Shown in pieces: positions 1 to 8,015 of a stretch of DNA of 33,241 bases. Position numbers and translations under genes: made by a program. Source of the stretch: an uncultured Clostridia bacterium (GTDB lineage Bacteria; Bacillota; Clostridia; Oscillospirales; Acutalibacteraceae). The first letter of the stretch is position 1, and every line of letters starts with the position of its first letter. The stretch is from positions 1-33,241 of the forward strand of contig CALWPT010000004.1 of assembly GCA_944383495.1 (NCBI GenBank), given 5' to 3'. The notes under the pieces were generated by a model, which ran no database searches, had not been told where the DNA came from, and saw nothing but the letters and a program-made list of their open reading frames with translations.

Positions 1-1
1 G

Positions 2-300
2 GCGTCGGCCGTTTATGGTGGTAAAAATATGACCTTCAGCTATGACGACAAGTGCCACCGGACGTCGAAAACCGTCGGGGAGGCGGCCGGGCGGTACATC
101 TGGAGCGCGGACGGCCTGACAAGCCAGAGGGACGGAACCCATGAGATGTATTTTTACTACGACGGCGGGAACCTGGCGGCGTAGTACGCGTACGGGCAGG
201 TGAAGGTAATGCACGGGACGGGGAAGGCGTTGCGGCAGGTACGGAGCATACCGCGAATTTGAACCCGATCCGGTACTGCGCCGCCGAGAGGATCATTTGA
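2..300 (+). pseudogene. Rhs/YD-repeat protein relic (C-terminal part of repeat region)
   Basis: In the frame starting at base 2 the translation contains FSYDDKCHRTSKTV, then YIWSADGLTSQ and MYFYYDGGNLAA, which match the typical YD-repeat layout (YxYDxxGNRTSK, YxWDGDxL, YFYYDxxGxxxA). A TAG stop interrupts this at 182-184. A second frame at 250-300 reads NLNPIRY, the conserved LNPxRYRGYYYD stretch that precedes the Rhs core end, and then hits TGA at 298-300. The order of motifs is right but the frame is broken at least twice and the RGYYYD core is missing, so this is a decayed fragment. The gene's 5' part lies outside the window. Rhs proteins are large secreted or wall-associated toxin carriers; nothing here can be functional. 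Assignment is by motif only. Confidence 0.55.
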
Positions 301-318
301 CATTCGGGTTCCCCCTGC

Positions 319-347
319 TTGACATTTTAAGGTTTGTGTGATAAAAT
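319..347 (+). promoter_or_regulatory. Sigma-A promoter upstream of tRNA-Lys
   Basis: TTGACA (319-324), a 17-bp spacer and TAAAAT (342-347). It lies just after the Rhs relic and is the best promoter before the tRNA at 500, implying a 5' leader of roughly 145 nt. Confidence 0.6.
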
Positions 348-499
348 AACGCATGTCATTGCCTTTTATTATGGCTGTTTTGCTGCGTTTAGCAGGAAAG
401 GCTAAAAGATAGGGGCTTGCATTCCTCCTAATGCTCCACGAAAAGGTCATTAGGACGGTCAAAAGGATATCATGTTTTTTGTGCTATAGGCTGTGATTT
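348..499 (+). other. Non-coding spacer / tRNA-Lys leader
   Basis: No supportable gene. The stretch is transcribed if the promoter at 319-347 is used. It can form two mutually exclusive short hairpins: GCATT (419-423) with AATGC (430-434), or CTAATG (428-433) with CATTAG (448-453). I do not recognise a known RNA family. Confidence 0.3.
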
Positions 500-575
500 G
501 CACCATTAGCTCAGTTGGTAGAGCACCTGACTCTTAATCAGGGTGTCCCGGGTTCGAGTCCCTGATGGTGCACCA
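500..575 (+). tRNA. tRNA-Lys (anticodon CTT)
   Basis: Full cloverleaf: acceptor GCACCAT (500-506) pairs with ATGGTGC (565-571); D arm contains AGCTCAGTTGGTAGAGC; anticodon stem CCTGA/TCAGG holds loop CTCTTAA, so the anticodon is CTT (Lys, AAG codons); T arm has GGTTCGAGTCC. The CCA end is encoded (573-575). It stands alone and is followed at once by an intrinsic terminator. Confidence 0.96.
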
Positions 576-579
576 GGCA

Positions 580-611
580 GGCCTGGAGCGGTTTGCGCTC
601 CAGGCCGTTTT
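580..611 (+). terminator. Intrinsic terminator of tRNA-Lys
   Basis: GGCCTGGAGC (580-589) and GCTCCAGGCC (597-606) form a perfect 10-bp GC-rich stem with a 7-nt loop, followed by GTTTT. It starts 4 nt after the encoded CCA. Confidence 0.85.
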
Positions 612-680
612 GCTGCCGGGACGCCTGTCTGTGCGGTAGTCGTCCGGTTGTACAGGGGCTTCATCGGTGCTTTGGCAAAA

Positions 681-719
681 TCAAAAGCGCACCTCGGCTT
701 AAGCCAGGTGCGCTTTTGA
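681..719 (-). terminator. Terminator of rsmE, possibly bidirectional
   Basis: A perfect 14-bp inverted repeat, arms 681-694 and 706-719, starting TCAAAAGCGC and ending GCGCTTTTGA. The outer A/T part gives a U-rich 3' side in either direction. It lies 46 nt past the rsmE stop codon. Confidence 0.75.
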
Positions 720-765
720 ATGAATCGTTCCAGAAACAGCACACAAATTGCTGTCGGGGAAAAAG

Positions 766-1491
766 CTAAGCTTCCAGATTCCCGGAGGCAAATAAGAGCA
801 CGCTCAGCACCATGAGCGGCGCGGTTTCAGTCCGTAAAATACGCGGGCCTAAAGTGACGGCGGGAATTTGGGCGTTTTGCAGGGCGGCGGCTTCCTCGTC
901 GGCAATTCCGCCCTCAGGGCCGATGAAAAAGCCGGCGGAGCCCTTGTTTATCACCGGGATTTTTTGGAGAGAAGCGCCTCCCAGCTCATAGCAGAAAAAG
1001 GAGGTGTCCAACGCTTTGAGCATAGCGACCGCATCGGAAAATCCCGTCAGCGGCGCCACCTCTGGAATGATTCCCCGGCCGCACTGCTTGGCCGCTTCCA
1101 GCGCAATTTTCTGCCATCGCTCCCGCTTCTTCCCCGCGCTTTTTGCGTCGGGCCGGGAAATCGACCGGGCTGCAGCCACCGGAACGATGCGGGTCGCTCC
1201 CAGTTCCACTGCTTTTTGAACGATCCAATCAAATTTGTCACCCTTGGGCAGCCCCTGAAATAGGGTGATGGATACCCCCGGTTCGCTGGAAGCGGGGCCC
1301 CGTTCCAGTTCTTCCAGCGCTACCTCTCCCGGGGAAACGGACACAATCCTGCAATGGTAATCAGTACCCTTTCCATCGCAGACGGTTAACTCCTCTCCCG
1401 GCCGCATGCGAAGGGAATTGGCAATGTGGGCCGCGTCTTCCCCTGTGATGCAAAAGCGGGGGCCTGCGGGATCATAAAAAAACCTGGGCAT
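766..1491 (-). CDS. rsmE: 16S rRNA (uracil-1498-N3)-methyltransferase RsmE
   Basis: RsmE is a SPOUT (trefoil-knot) SAM-dependent methyltransferase that methylates N3 of U1498 in 16S rRNA within the assembled 30S subunit. The 241-aa length is normal. The N-terminus MPRFFYDP is the usual PUA-like domain start; then come QKAVELGATRIVPV (about 92-105), RWQKIALEAAKQCGR (125-139), and the two knot motifs GPEGG (191-195) and LGPRILRTETA (214-224), which hold the SAM site. The start is backed by AGAGGAGG seven bases upstream. It has its own consensus promoter (1524-1552) and terminator (681-719), so it is likely monocistronic. In many Firmicutes rsmE follows prmA; prmA is not in the adjoining sequence. 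Confidence 0.95.
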   Translation of the reverse strand: MPRFFYDPAGPRFCITGEDAAHIANSLRMRPGEELTVCDGKGTDYHCRIVSVSPGEVALEELERGPASSEPGVSITLFQGLPKGDKFDWIVQKAVELGATRIVPVAAARSISRPDAKSAGKKRERWQKIALEAAKQCGRGIIPEVAPLTGFSDAVAMLKALDTSFFCYELGGASLQKIPVINKGSAGFFIGPEGGIADEEAAALQNAQIPAVTLGPRILRTETAPLMVLSVLLFASGNLEA

Positions 1492-1523
1492 AAAGTTCCT
1501 CCTCTGCGGTCAATTCTAAGCCG

Positions 1524-1552
1524 ATTATACCAATGCGTATCGTATTTGTCAA
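1524..1552 (-). promoter_or_regulatory. Consensus sigma-A promoter of rsmE
   Basis: On the minus strand: TTGACA (1547-1552), exactly 17 bp, TATAAT (1524-1529) with TGG just before the -10 (extended -10). All twelve hexamer bases match consensus. Confidence 0.9.
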
Positions 1553-1560
1553 AAAGCACT

Positions 1561-1588
1561 TTGCAAAAAAGGAGAAAACTGGTATAAT
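1561..1588 (+). promoter_or_regulatory. Promoter of the Gpi18-like/yfhO operon
   Basis: TTGCAA (1561-1566), 16-bp spacer, TATAAT (1583-1588), again with TGG before the -10. Transcription would begin near 1595, so the next gene must start at 1620 rather than at the upstream ATG at 1533. The two divergent -35 boxes are only 8 bp apart. Confidence 0.75.
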
Positions 1589-1619
1589 TAAAATGTTTGT
1601 ATGGAAGCGGAGGATTGCT

Positions 1620-2912
1620 ATGAATATCGGCCGAAGGCAAGCAGGGAGCATTTTGTGCGTGATTCTCTTTTTTGCGCTGTCATTGCGCCTTGTAATCAGC
1701 TTTGCTTATCCACAGACCTTTGATTTATACTGGTACAAGGATTGGGCGCTGGAACTGCAAAACGGCCTGTTCACCGTTTATGGCCGGGCTGATCAGGTGC
1801 AGCTGGACTATCCGCCTTTATATCTCTTTCCGCTGTACCTGGTTGGGCAGTTGTATCGGCTGCTCCCTGCCATGAGCACCTTTTTGCCGCTGGAAATGCT
1901 GGTTTTAAAGCTGTTTTCTGTTTTAGGCGACTGCTTGTGCTGCCTTGTTCTGTACCGAATCTGCCGCCGGTATTCGGAAGCCGCGGGACTGCTTGCGGCG
2001 GCGTTGTGGGCGGTGAATCCTTCCATGATCTTCAACTCTTCCTTTTGGGGGCAGACCGACGGGATCATGGCGCTGCTGCTCCTTTTATCCTTTGATTGCA
2101 TTAACATGGGCCGCCCGGTGCGGGGCACGGTGGTGTTTGCCGTGGCCTGCCTGACCAAGTTCCAAAGCCTGTTTTTCGCCCCGGTAGTGGTGTTGCACCT
2201 TGTGTTCCGGCTGGGCTGGAAAAAGCTGCTGCAGGCGCTGGGCGCGGCGGTCGGCGTCACAGCAGCGGTATTCCTTCCTTTTATGATTGGATCGGGAGAC
2301 TGGCTGCTGCCCTTCCGGGTCTACTTTTTCGGCGCGGGCTCTTATCCCTACAGCACGTTGTACGGCGCCAATCTGTACGGCGCGCTGGGGCAAAACTGGA
2401 AACCGGATTTTCAAGGCCCGGTTCCCATGATCGCGGTGGGGCTTGTCCTCATGCTGGGGGCGTTGGCGTCGTTGGTGGTTTTCTACTATAAGCGGAAACA
2501 GGTCTCCCCCTGGGTCGCGGGGCTGTTTTTCATGCAGTGTATTTTCATTTGCATGACGCGGATGCACGAGCGGTATCAGATCATTGTTTTGGCATTTGCG
2601 CTGCTTGCGTGGATGGCAACAAAACGAAACGCTTTTTTGTATCTGTTCGGGGCTTTAACGGGAATCACCTTAGTGAATCAGGCGTTGCTGCTGCTGCGAT
2701 ATAATTTGATGTCAGGAGAGGGCCTGGCGGGTGGCGCCCCGGTTTACACTGCCGGTATGGAGGCGTTTGGGGACACGGCGTTTTTTCTGCTTTGCCTTGT
2801 CAACATCGCCGTGTTTATCTGGTCGGCGGTGATTTGCGTCGGAGAAATTATGAAGAGAGAGGAAGGGGAAAATGAAGATGAAGACAAAGCCAAGGAGCCT
2901 GCGAAAGCCTAA
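1620..2912 (+). CDS. Gpi18-like GT-C family membrane glycosyltransferase
   Basis: A 430-aa polytopic membrane protein. Starting at 1620 it has CGGAGG six bases upstream and lies downstream of the promoter. An N-terminal membrane segment (about 10-28) is followed by an extracytoplasmic loop with FDLYWYKDWA (34-43) and DYPPLYLFPLYL (63-74), then NPSMIFNSSFWGQTD. The Asp in the first loop and the YPPLY and WGQxD motifs are typical of bacterial proteins related to Gpi18 mannosyltransferase (COG5542), which use polyprenyl-phosphate sugars on the outer face of the membrane. About ten hydrophobic segments follow; the C-terminus is charged (KREEGENEDEDKAKEPAKA). It overlaps yfhO by 41 bp, implying coupled expression. 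The sugar and the acceptor cannot be read from sequence. Confidence 0.8.
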   Translation: MNIGRRQAGSILCVILFFALSLRLVISFAYPQTFDLYWYKDWALELQNGLFTVYGRADQVQLDYPPLYLFPLYLVGQLYRLLPAMSTFLPLEMLVLKLFSVLGDCLCCLVLYRICRRYSEAAGLLAAALWAVNPSMIFNSSFWGQTDGIMALLLLLSFDCINMGRPVRGTVVFAVACLTKFQSLFFAPVVVLHLVFRLGWKKLLQALGAAVGVTAAVFLPFMIGSGDWLLPFRVYFFGAGSYPYSTLYGANLYGALGQNWKPDFQGPVPMIAVGLVLMLGALASLVVFYYKRKQVSPWVAGLFFMQCIFICMTRMHERYQIIVLAFALLAWMATKRNAFLYLFGALTGITLVNQALLLLRYNLMSGEGLAGGAPVYTAGMEAFGDTAFFLLCLVNIAVFIWSAVICVGEIMKREEGENEDEDKAKEPAKA

Positions 2913-5397
2913 GGAGCGGGCGTTTGCGGCCTTTGGTATCGCTTTTTTGATGGGCTGCGCCGTTTTTATCCCGTGCATAATTTATAACCAGGGCATGTTC
3001 TGGTTTTATGGGGACTTTAATGTGCAGCAGGTTCCGTTTTATAAAATGTGCCATGAAGCGGTGCGCACCGGGCAGATTTTCTGGGACTGGAACACCGATC
3101 TAGGCGCGAATTTTATCGGATCTTACAGCTTTTATCTGCTGGGCAGCCCTTTTTTCTGGCTGACCCTGCCGTTTCCCACCGACTTTGTACCTTATCTAAT
3201 GGGCCCGCTTTTGATTTTGAAAATGGCCTGTGCTTCCTTCACAGCCTACCTGTTTTTGCGCAGGTTTGTGAAAGAGCCCGATTTTGCTCTTATCGGCGGC
3301 ATTCTATATGCGTTTTCCGGCTTTTCCATTTATAATATCTTTTTCAATCATTTCCACGAAGCAATAATTCTGTTCCCGCTGCTTTTGCTTTCGCTGGAGC
3401 AGTTTATGGTGGACAAGCGCCGGGGCTTTTTCGCGGCCATGGTGTTTTTCTGCGCGTTTAACAATTACTTTTTTTTCTTCTCCATGGTGGTTTTTCTGAT
3501 CATTTACTTCATTCTTCGCTGCTTTTCCGCTGACTGGAGGGTAACACCCAGCGCGGTCTTGCTGCTAGGTCTGGAAAGCGTCGCGGGGGTTTTGCTCAGC
3601 GCCTGTTTACTGCTGCCTGCGGTGCTGGCGGTAATGCAGAACAGCCGAACGACGGAGTTCTTGGTGGGGTGGAACGCCATTGTTTACTGGCGGGAACAGT
3701 TGTATCCCAACCTGCTGGAGGTATTTTTGTTCCCGCCCGACCTTCCAAGTCAGCCTCTGTTTTTCCCGGACGCGCAGGCGCAATGGGCTTCCCTGGGCGG
3801 CTGGCTGCCGGTGTTCAGCCTGGCGGGGGTGTTTGCCTTTTTGCAAAAGAGCAAGGGCCATTGGCTGCGCCGGATGATTGTGATTTTAACAGTGATGGCC
3901 GCCATTCCCATTCTCAACAGCGCTTTTGTCGCTTTCAACGCCGCGTATTACGCCCGGTGGTTCTTCATGCCGGTGCTCATGTTCTGCCTTGCGACCTGTG
4001 TTGCCATGGATGAGGCAAAAGACATGAACTGGTGGTCCGGCTGGCGCTGGACGCTGGGCTTGACCCTGGCCTTCGCGCTGGTGATCGGCTTCTTCCCCGA
4101 AGGGCTTGAGGATGGGAAGGTCACCCGCTTCGGCCTGTTTGCGCCCGATGCTAACGGTATGTGGAACACCGCGCGGTTTTGGGTCACCTGCGGGATTGCC
4201 TTGGGAGCGCTTGTGATTCTGGCGATTCTGATTCCGGTGATCAAACGGTCGCCCAAATCATTTGCCCATATGTCGCTGGCCTGTGTGATTTGTGTTTCGG
4301 CCATTTATTCCCTTTATTTTGTGGGGACAGGGAAGGCCATGGATAACAACGGCAGCGATTACTATAACCCTGTGCTGCTGAAAAACGCCAAGACCATCGA
4401 GCTGCCAGAGGACGGATTTTCCCGAATGGACACCTATAACGATGTGGACAATACGGGGATGTTTTTGGGGATCCCGTCGATCCAGGCGTTTCATTCCATT
4501 GTCCCGGCGTCTGTTTCGGAATTTTATGAGCTGGCGGGTGTGGAACGGGGCGTGGCCTCTCGGCCGGAAACCAGCCAGTATGGCCTGCGGTCCCTTTTGT
4601 CGGTGCGTTGGTTTTTTGATTATGAAGGGGACGACAACGTTTTTATGGAGGCGTATGGGCCTTCCATGCCGGGATTTGTGTACCACAGCAACCAGGATCA
4701 GTATTTGATCTACGAAAATGAGAACTACATCCCCATGGGCTTTACCTATGATTATGCCATGAGCGCCGAAGATGCGAAGGCTTACGGGCAGGAGCATGTT
4801 CACCAGATGCTTTTAAAGGCCATGGTGCTTTCAGACGGGGATTTGGAAAAATACGCGGATTTACTGCCGTCGTATCTTCCCGCAACCGATCCGCTGTTTA
4901 CCGATGAAGAGCTGGCGGAGGACTGCGCCGCGCGCCGGCGCACGGCGGCATACGATTTCGAATACGATACCAAGGGCTTCACAGCGCGGATCAATCTAGA
5001 GCGGGATAACCTTGTGTTTTTCAGCGTTCCCTATGACAGCGGCTGGACGGCGCGTGTGGATGGGAAAAGCGTTCCCATCGTCAAGGCCAACGGCGGGATG
5101 ATGGCCGTGCCGGCCCAGGCGGGCAGCCGAACCATCACCTTCACCTATGAAACGCCGGGGTTGGTTTTAGGCTTGTGGCTGTCAGGCGGTGCGCTTGTAT
5201 TCCTGGTGCTGTATCTGCTGATCGTCCGGCTGTACCGCAGGGATCATCCGGCGAACGGGGATGGACTGGCCCTGCCGCCGCCCTTTACAGGGGACGAACA
5301 GCTTCATCTGGAGGATTATGTGGAAGTGCAGAGAGCCCTGGATCGGATCAGCATGGAACTGGAAGAGGAAAACGATACCCCGCCTCAAAAGGAATAG
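2872..5397 (+). CDS. yfhO: YfhO family membrane protein (GT-C-like)
   Basis: An 841-aa protein of the YfhO family. YfhO proteins are large polytopic membrane proteins with a GT-C glycosyltransferase-like fold; in Bacillus and Listeria relatives act in glycosylation of wall or lipoteichoic polymers. Visible features: membrane segment at about 19-40, first outer loop with YGDFNVQQVPFY and FWDWNTDLGANFIGSY (family hallmark), about a dozen further membrane segments, a long soluble domain (about 480-760, including RMDTYNDVDNTGMF and FFSVPYDSGWTARVDG, the usual C-terminal beta domain), a last membrane segment (about 765-785) and an acidic cytoplasmic tail. GGAAGGGGA lies just before the ATG at 2872; a second in-frame ATG is at 2878. 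The upstream gene is a second GT-C protein, so the pair probably works on one envelope glycan (inference). Confidence 0.87.
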   Translation: MKMKTKPRSLRKPKERAFAAFGIAFLMGCAVFIPCIIYNQGMFWFYGDFNVQQVPFYKMCHEAVRTGQIFWDWNTDLGANFIGSYSFYLLGSPFFWLTLPFPTDFVPYLMGPLLILKMACASFTAYLFLRRFVKEPDFALIGGILYAFSGFSIYNIFFNHFHEAIILFPLLLLSLEQFMVDKRRGFFAAMVFFCAFNNYFFFFSMVVFLIIYFILRCFSADWRVTPSAVLLLGLESVAGVLLSACLLLPAVLAVMQNSRTTEFLVGWNAIVYWREQLYPNLLEVFLFPPDLPSQPLFFPDAQAQWASLGGWLPVFSLAGVFAFLQKSKGHWLRRMIVILTVMAAIPILNSAFVAFNAAYYARWFFMPVLMFCLATCVAMDEAKDMNWWSGWRWTLGLTLAFALVIGFFPEGLEDGKVTRFGLFAPDANGMWNTARFWVTCGIALGALVILAILIPVIKRSPKSFAHMSLACVICVSAIYSLYFVGTGKAMDNNGSDYYNPVLLKNAKTIELPEDGFSRMDTYNDVDNTGMFLGIPSIQAFHSIVPASVSEFYELAGVERGVASRPETSQYGLRSLLSVRWFFDYEGDDNVFMEAYGPSMPGFVYHSNQDQYLIYENENYIPMGFTYDYAMSAEDAKAYGQEHVHQMLLKAMVLSDGDLEKYADLLPSYLPATDPLFTDEELAEDCAARRRTAAYDFEYDTKGFTARINLERDNLVFFSVPYDSGWTARVDGKSVPIVKANGGMMAVPAQAGSRTITFTYETPGLVLGLWLSGGALVFLVLYLLIVRLYRRDHPANGDGLALPPPFTGDEQLHLEDYVEVQRALDRISMELEEENDTPPQKE

Positions 5398-5460
5398 TGC
5401 CCGAGGGACAGGTGCACCCTGCAATACGAAGGATACACGGATAAGAGGTGAAGGGCTGCT

Positions 5461-6768
5461 ATGGCGAAGCCCCTGTGGGATGCGATGGAGCGATACCGGA
5501 AAAAAGAATACGTCCGGGGCCACACACCGGGGCATTCCGGCCATGCCGCGCCGCTGGCTCCTTTGGCTTCCATGCTGTCATATGATTTGACCGAGGCGGA
5601 AGGGCTGGATTCTTTCTTTGAAGCGTCCGGCCCCATCGCGGAGGCGGAAGCGCTGGCCTCGCGGCTGTTTGGCAGCGCGGGTACCGTGTTTTCCGCGGGG
5701 GGCTGCACGCTGGCGATCCAGGCGATGCTGGCATTGGCCGCCGGGCCGGGCCAAACGGTAATTTTTGGGCGCAACGCCCACCGCAGCGCCGTCAACACCG
5801 CGGCTTTGCTGGATCTGCGCCCCGTGTGGGCGCTGCCGGCCGACGGGCGGATCACCCCCGCGGTCCTGGAGCCGCTTTTAAAAGCGCACCCGGATACGGC
5901 GGCGGTTTTTATCACCAGTCCGGACTATTATGGAAGGCTGTCGCCCATCGGCGCTCTCTCCGCCCTGTGCCGCCGGTATGGGACGCCGTTGCTGGTGGAT
6001 AACGCCCACGGAACGCACCTGCGGTTTTGCGGCGGGCTTCATCCTTTAGAGCAGGGTGCATCCATGACGGCGGATTCAGCGCATAAAACCCTGCCGGCTT
6101 TGACCGGCGGGGCGTTTTTGCAGGTTGGGGATCCTGCATATCTTGCCGCGGCCAGGGGGAAAATGGCCTTGTTCGGTTCCACCAGCCCCTCGTATCCCAT
6201 TATGGCCTCTTTGGACTTGTGCCGGGATTGGTGCGAACGGGAGGGGAGAATCGCCTTTGCCGGTTTAGCGGAGAAGGTGGGCGAGTTGAGAAAGCTTTCC
6301 CAGGAGAGGGGCTTGCCCGCAGAGGAGGGGGCTTGCGATCCGGTTCGGCTGACCCTTCGCGCTTCTGCGGCGGGATACACTGGCTGGGAGTTGGCAAAGG
6401 ACCTGCTGGAAAACGGCGTTTCCTGTGAGTTCGCCGATCAGAGCCGCGTTGTGCTGATCCTCACGCCGTTTCATACGGCAAAGGAGCTGCTGCGGATAGA
6501 AGATTGGCTGCGCCGGTTCCGGCCGCGGCCGCCTTTGGCGCAAGAAAAATACGCTTGGGGAGCCGTCCGGCAGGCAATGACGCCTCGGGAGGCCCTATTT
6601 GCCGCAGGAAAGCGCCTTGCGGTAGAAAAAGCGGCAGGCAAGGTGGCTTTGGAAGCGCTTTGCCCCTGTCCGCCCGGGATTCCGGTAGTGCTGCCGGGAG
6701 AAATCCTGTCGGCTGACGCGGCAGAGGCATTAAAAAACAGTGGAATTTTTGAAATAAAAGTGTTATGA
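5461..6768 (+). CDS. YaaO-type PLP-dependent Orn/Lys/Arg decarboxylase family protein
   Basis: A 435-aa fold-type I PLP enzyme of the Orn/Lys/Arg decarboxylase family. The N-terminus has RGHTPGHSG (19-27), the family's substrate-entry signature; SAGGCT (78-83) is the phosphate-binding turn; His107 (FGRNAHRSA) should stack on the PLP ring; Asp180 and His183 (VDNAHG) contact the cofactor; Lys209 in DSAHKT forms the Schiff base. It lacks the N-terminal wing domain of the inducible E. coli enzymes, like B. subtilis YaaO and SpeA. The substrate (arginine, lysine or ornithine) cannot be fixed from sequence. An AGAGGTGA-type SD precedes the ATG. It lies 63 bp after yfhO and 68 bp before darA; in B. 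subtilis tmk sits between yaaO and yaaQ, but not here. Confidence 0.88.
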   Translation: MAKPLWDAMERYRKKEYVRGHTPGHSGHAAPLAPLASMLSYDLTEAEGLDSFFEASGPIAEAEALASRLFGSAGTVFSAGGCTLAIQAMLALAAGPGQTVIFGRNAHRSAVNTAALLDLRPVWALPADGRITPAVLEPLLKAHPDTAAVFITSPDYYGRLSPIGALSALCRRYGTPLLVDNAHGTHLRFCGGLHPLEQGASMTADSAHKTLPALTGGAFLQVGDPAYLAAARGKMALFGSTSPSYPIMASLDLCRDWCEREGRIAFAGLAEKVGELRKLSQERGLPAEEGACDPVRLTLRASAAGYTGWELAKDLLENGVSCEFADQSRVVLILTPFHTAKELLRIEDWLRRFRPRPPLAQEKYAWGAVRQAMTPREALFAAGKRLAVEKAAGKVALEALCPCPPGIPVVLPGEILSADAAEALKNSGIFEIKVL

Positions 6769-6836
6769 TAGGAATGAAAGGGAACCATCGGTCGTATCTT
6801 TCCTTTTTAACATAGATGAGAGAGGATTTGACAAGT

Positions 6837-7160
6837 ATGAAGCTGGTTATCGCCATTGTCAATCACGACGACGCGGCTGCTGTTGCCAGCGGCCTGACCA
6901 AAGCGGGCTTTACCGCCACGAAGCTGGCCACCACAGGCGGATTCCTCCGCCAGGGGAACACCACCTTTTTGGTGGGTACGGAGGATGAAAAGGTCAGTGC
7001 GGTTATTGACATTGTGAAAACCTATTCTAGTAAGCGCAGTCAGGTCATTCCTGACGTGGGGACGTATGGCCTGTCGGAATATGCAAATGTTCCCATTGAG
7101 GTCAGCGTCGGCGGGGCGACGGTTTTTGTCGTGAACGTGGAACGCTTTGAAAAGCTTTGA
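6837..7160 (+). CDS. darA: Cyclic di-AMP receptor DarA (PII-like, YaaQ)
   Basis: A 107-aa PII-like signalling protein that binds cyclic di-AMP as a homotrimer; its downstream partner is unknown in most species. The sequence MKLVIAIVNHDDA is the usual start, and KLATTGGFLRQGNTTFLVG (29-47) is the conserved ligand-binding stretch of the CdAMP_rec family. The end, VGGATVFVVNVERFEKL, matches the family C-terminus. I chose the ATG at 6837 because the family begins MKL; an in-frame ATG at 6816 has no SD. A GAGAGG sits 11 bases before 6837. The stop TGA overlaps the holB start by one base (TGATG), so the two are translationally coupled. The length matches B. subtilis DarA (109 aa). Confidence 0.93.
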   Translation: MKLVIAIVNHDDAAAVASGLTKAGFTATKLATTGGFLRQGNTTFLVGTEDEKVSAVIDIVKTYSSKRSQVIPDVGTYGLSEYANVPIEVSVGGATVFVVNVERFEKL

Positions 7161-7993
7161 TGGGCCGCGGCTTAAGGGCGGCAGCCCGGGCGATGCTTGT
7201 GTCGGGCCGTCTTCCCCACACGGTTATTATTGAAGATCCGGACGCGGCGCGGGGGCTGGAGCTGGCGGAGTTTCTTGCAAAGGGCGCTTTATGCCGCGGG
7301 GAGGATCCGCCCTGCGGAGCCTGCGTTTCCTGCCGTAAGGCGGAAAAACGGTGTCATTCGGATCTCACCTATGTGAGCGGCGGCACTAAAACGAAATCCA
7401 TGCCGGTGGAAAAAGCCCGGGAATTGCGCGCTCATGCGTTTATCGCTCCTGGCGAAGGCAACCGAAAGGTTTATATCCTTTCAGAAGCCGGCTGTCTTTC
7501 CGTTCCCTGTCAGAACGTGCTGCTAAAAATTTTGGAGGAGCCCCCGGCATTTGTTTTGTTTATTTTGATCTGTGCTTCCCGGACAGAACTGCTGGAAACA
7601 GTGTTGTCCCGCGGCGTGCTTTTGTCCGATTTCGGTGAGGAGGCGGTTGATTGGGAACTGGCTCTGGAAGCGGCGGCGGCGGTATTCGCCCCCGGCGAAC
7701 TGACTCTTTTAAAGCTGTTCCAGGAGCAAGGCGGCACTCGGGATGACCTTCGGGCGCTTTTGGAGGGTATGGAAATGGCGTTTTCCCGGCTGCTGCGCTG
7801 TAAAAACGGCGTGTCGGATGACTTCGCCTCCCGCCCTGAGGCGGCGGGCATTCTGGCCCGGGCGACGGGGCGGTCGCTTTTATCCCTGATGGAAGCATGC
7901 GCCGGCTTGGTCGGCGCGTTTTCCCTAAATCCCAACCAGACTCTGCTTATGACGGCTGCCTGCGGAAAGCTGCGGCGGGCTGCGGGACTGTAA
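7160..7993 (+). CDS. holB: DNA polymerase III delta' subunit
   Basis: The delta' clamp-loader subunit is an AAA+ protein without ATPase activity that helps load the beta sliding clamp. The 277-aa sequence shows the Zn-binding cysteines C45, C52, C55 and C58 (CRGEDPPCGACVSC), a PVEKAREL segment, KVYILSEA where Walker B would be, and QNVLLKILEEPP (118-129), the most conserved delta' motif. No Walker A is present, as expected. The sensor/arginine-finger motif usually written SRC reads SRG here (150-152): Arg is kept, Cys is replaced. The ATG at 7160 overlaps the darA stop; a TTG at 7157 is an alternative. At 277 aa it is somewhat shorter than the approximately 330-aa norm, mainly in the C-terminal oligomerisation domain. 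Confidence 0.87.
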   Translation: MGRGLRAAARAMLVSGRLPHTVIIEDPDAARGLELAEFLAKGALCRGEDPPCGACVSCRKAEKRCHSDLTYVSGGTKTKSMPVEKARELRAHAFIAPGEGNRKVYILSEAGCLSVPCQNVLLKILEEPPAFVLFILICASRTELLETVLSRGVLLSDFGEEAVDWELALEAAAAVFAPGELTLLKLFQEQGGTRDDLRALLEGMEMAFSRLLRCKNGVSDDFASRPEAAGILARATGRSLLSLMEACAGLVGAFSLNPNQTLLMTAACGKLRRAAGL

Positions 7994-8015
7994 CGATATT
8001 GTTTGGAGGTACGCA

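Noticed and set aside
1533..1619. Upstream start for the Gpi18-like protein
   Set aside because: It would begin before the promoter's -10 box and lacks an SD; ATG 1620 has CGGAGG and the family N-terminus.
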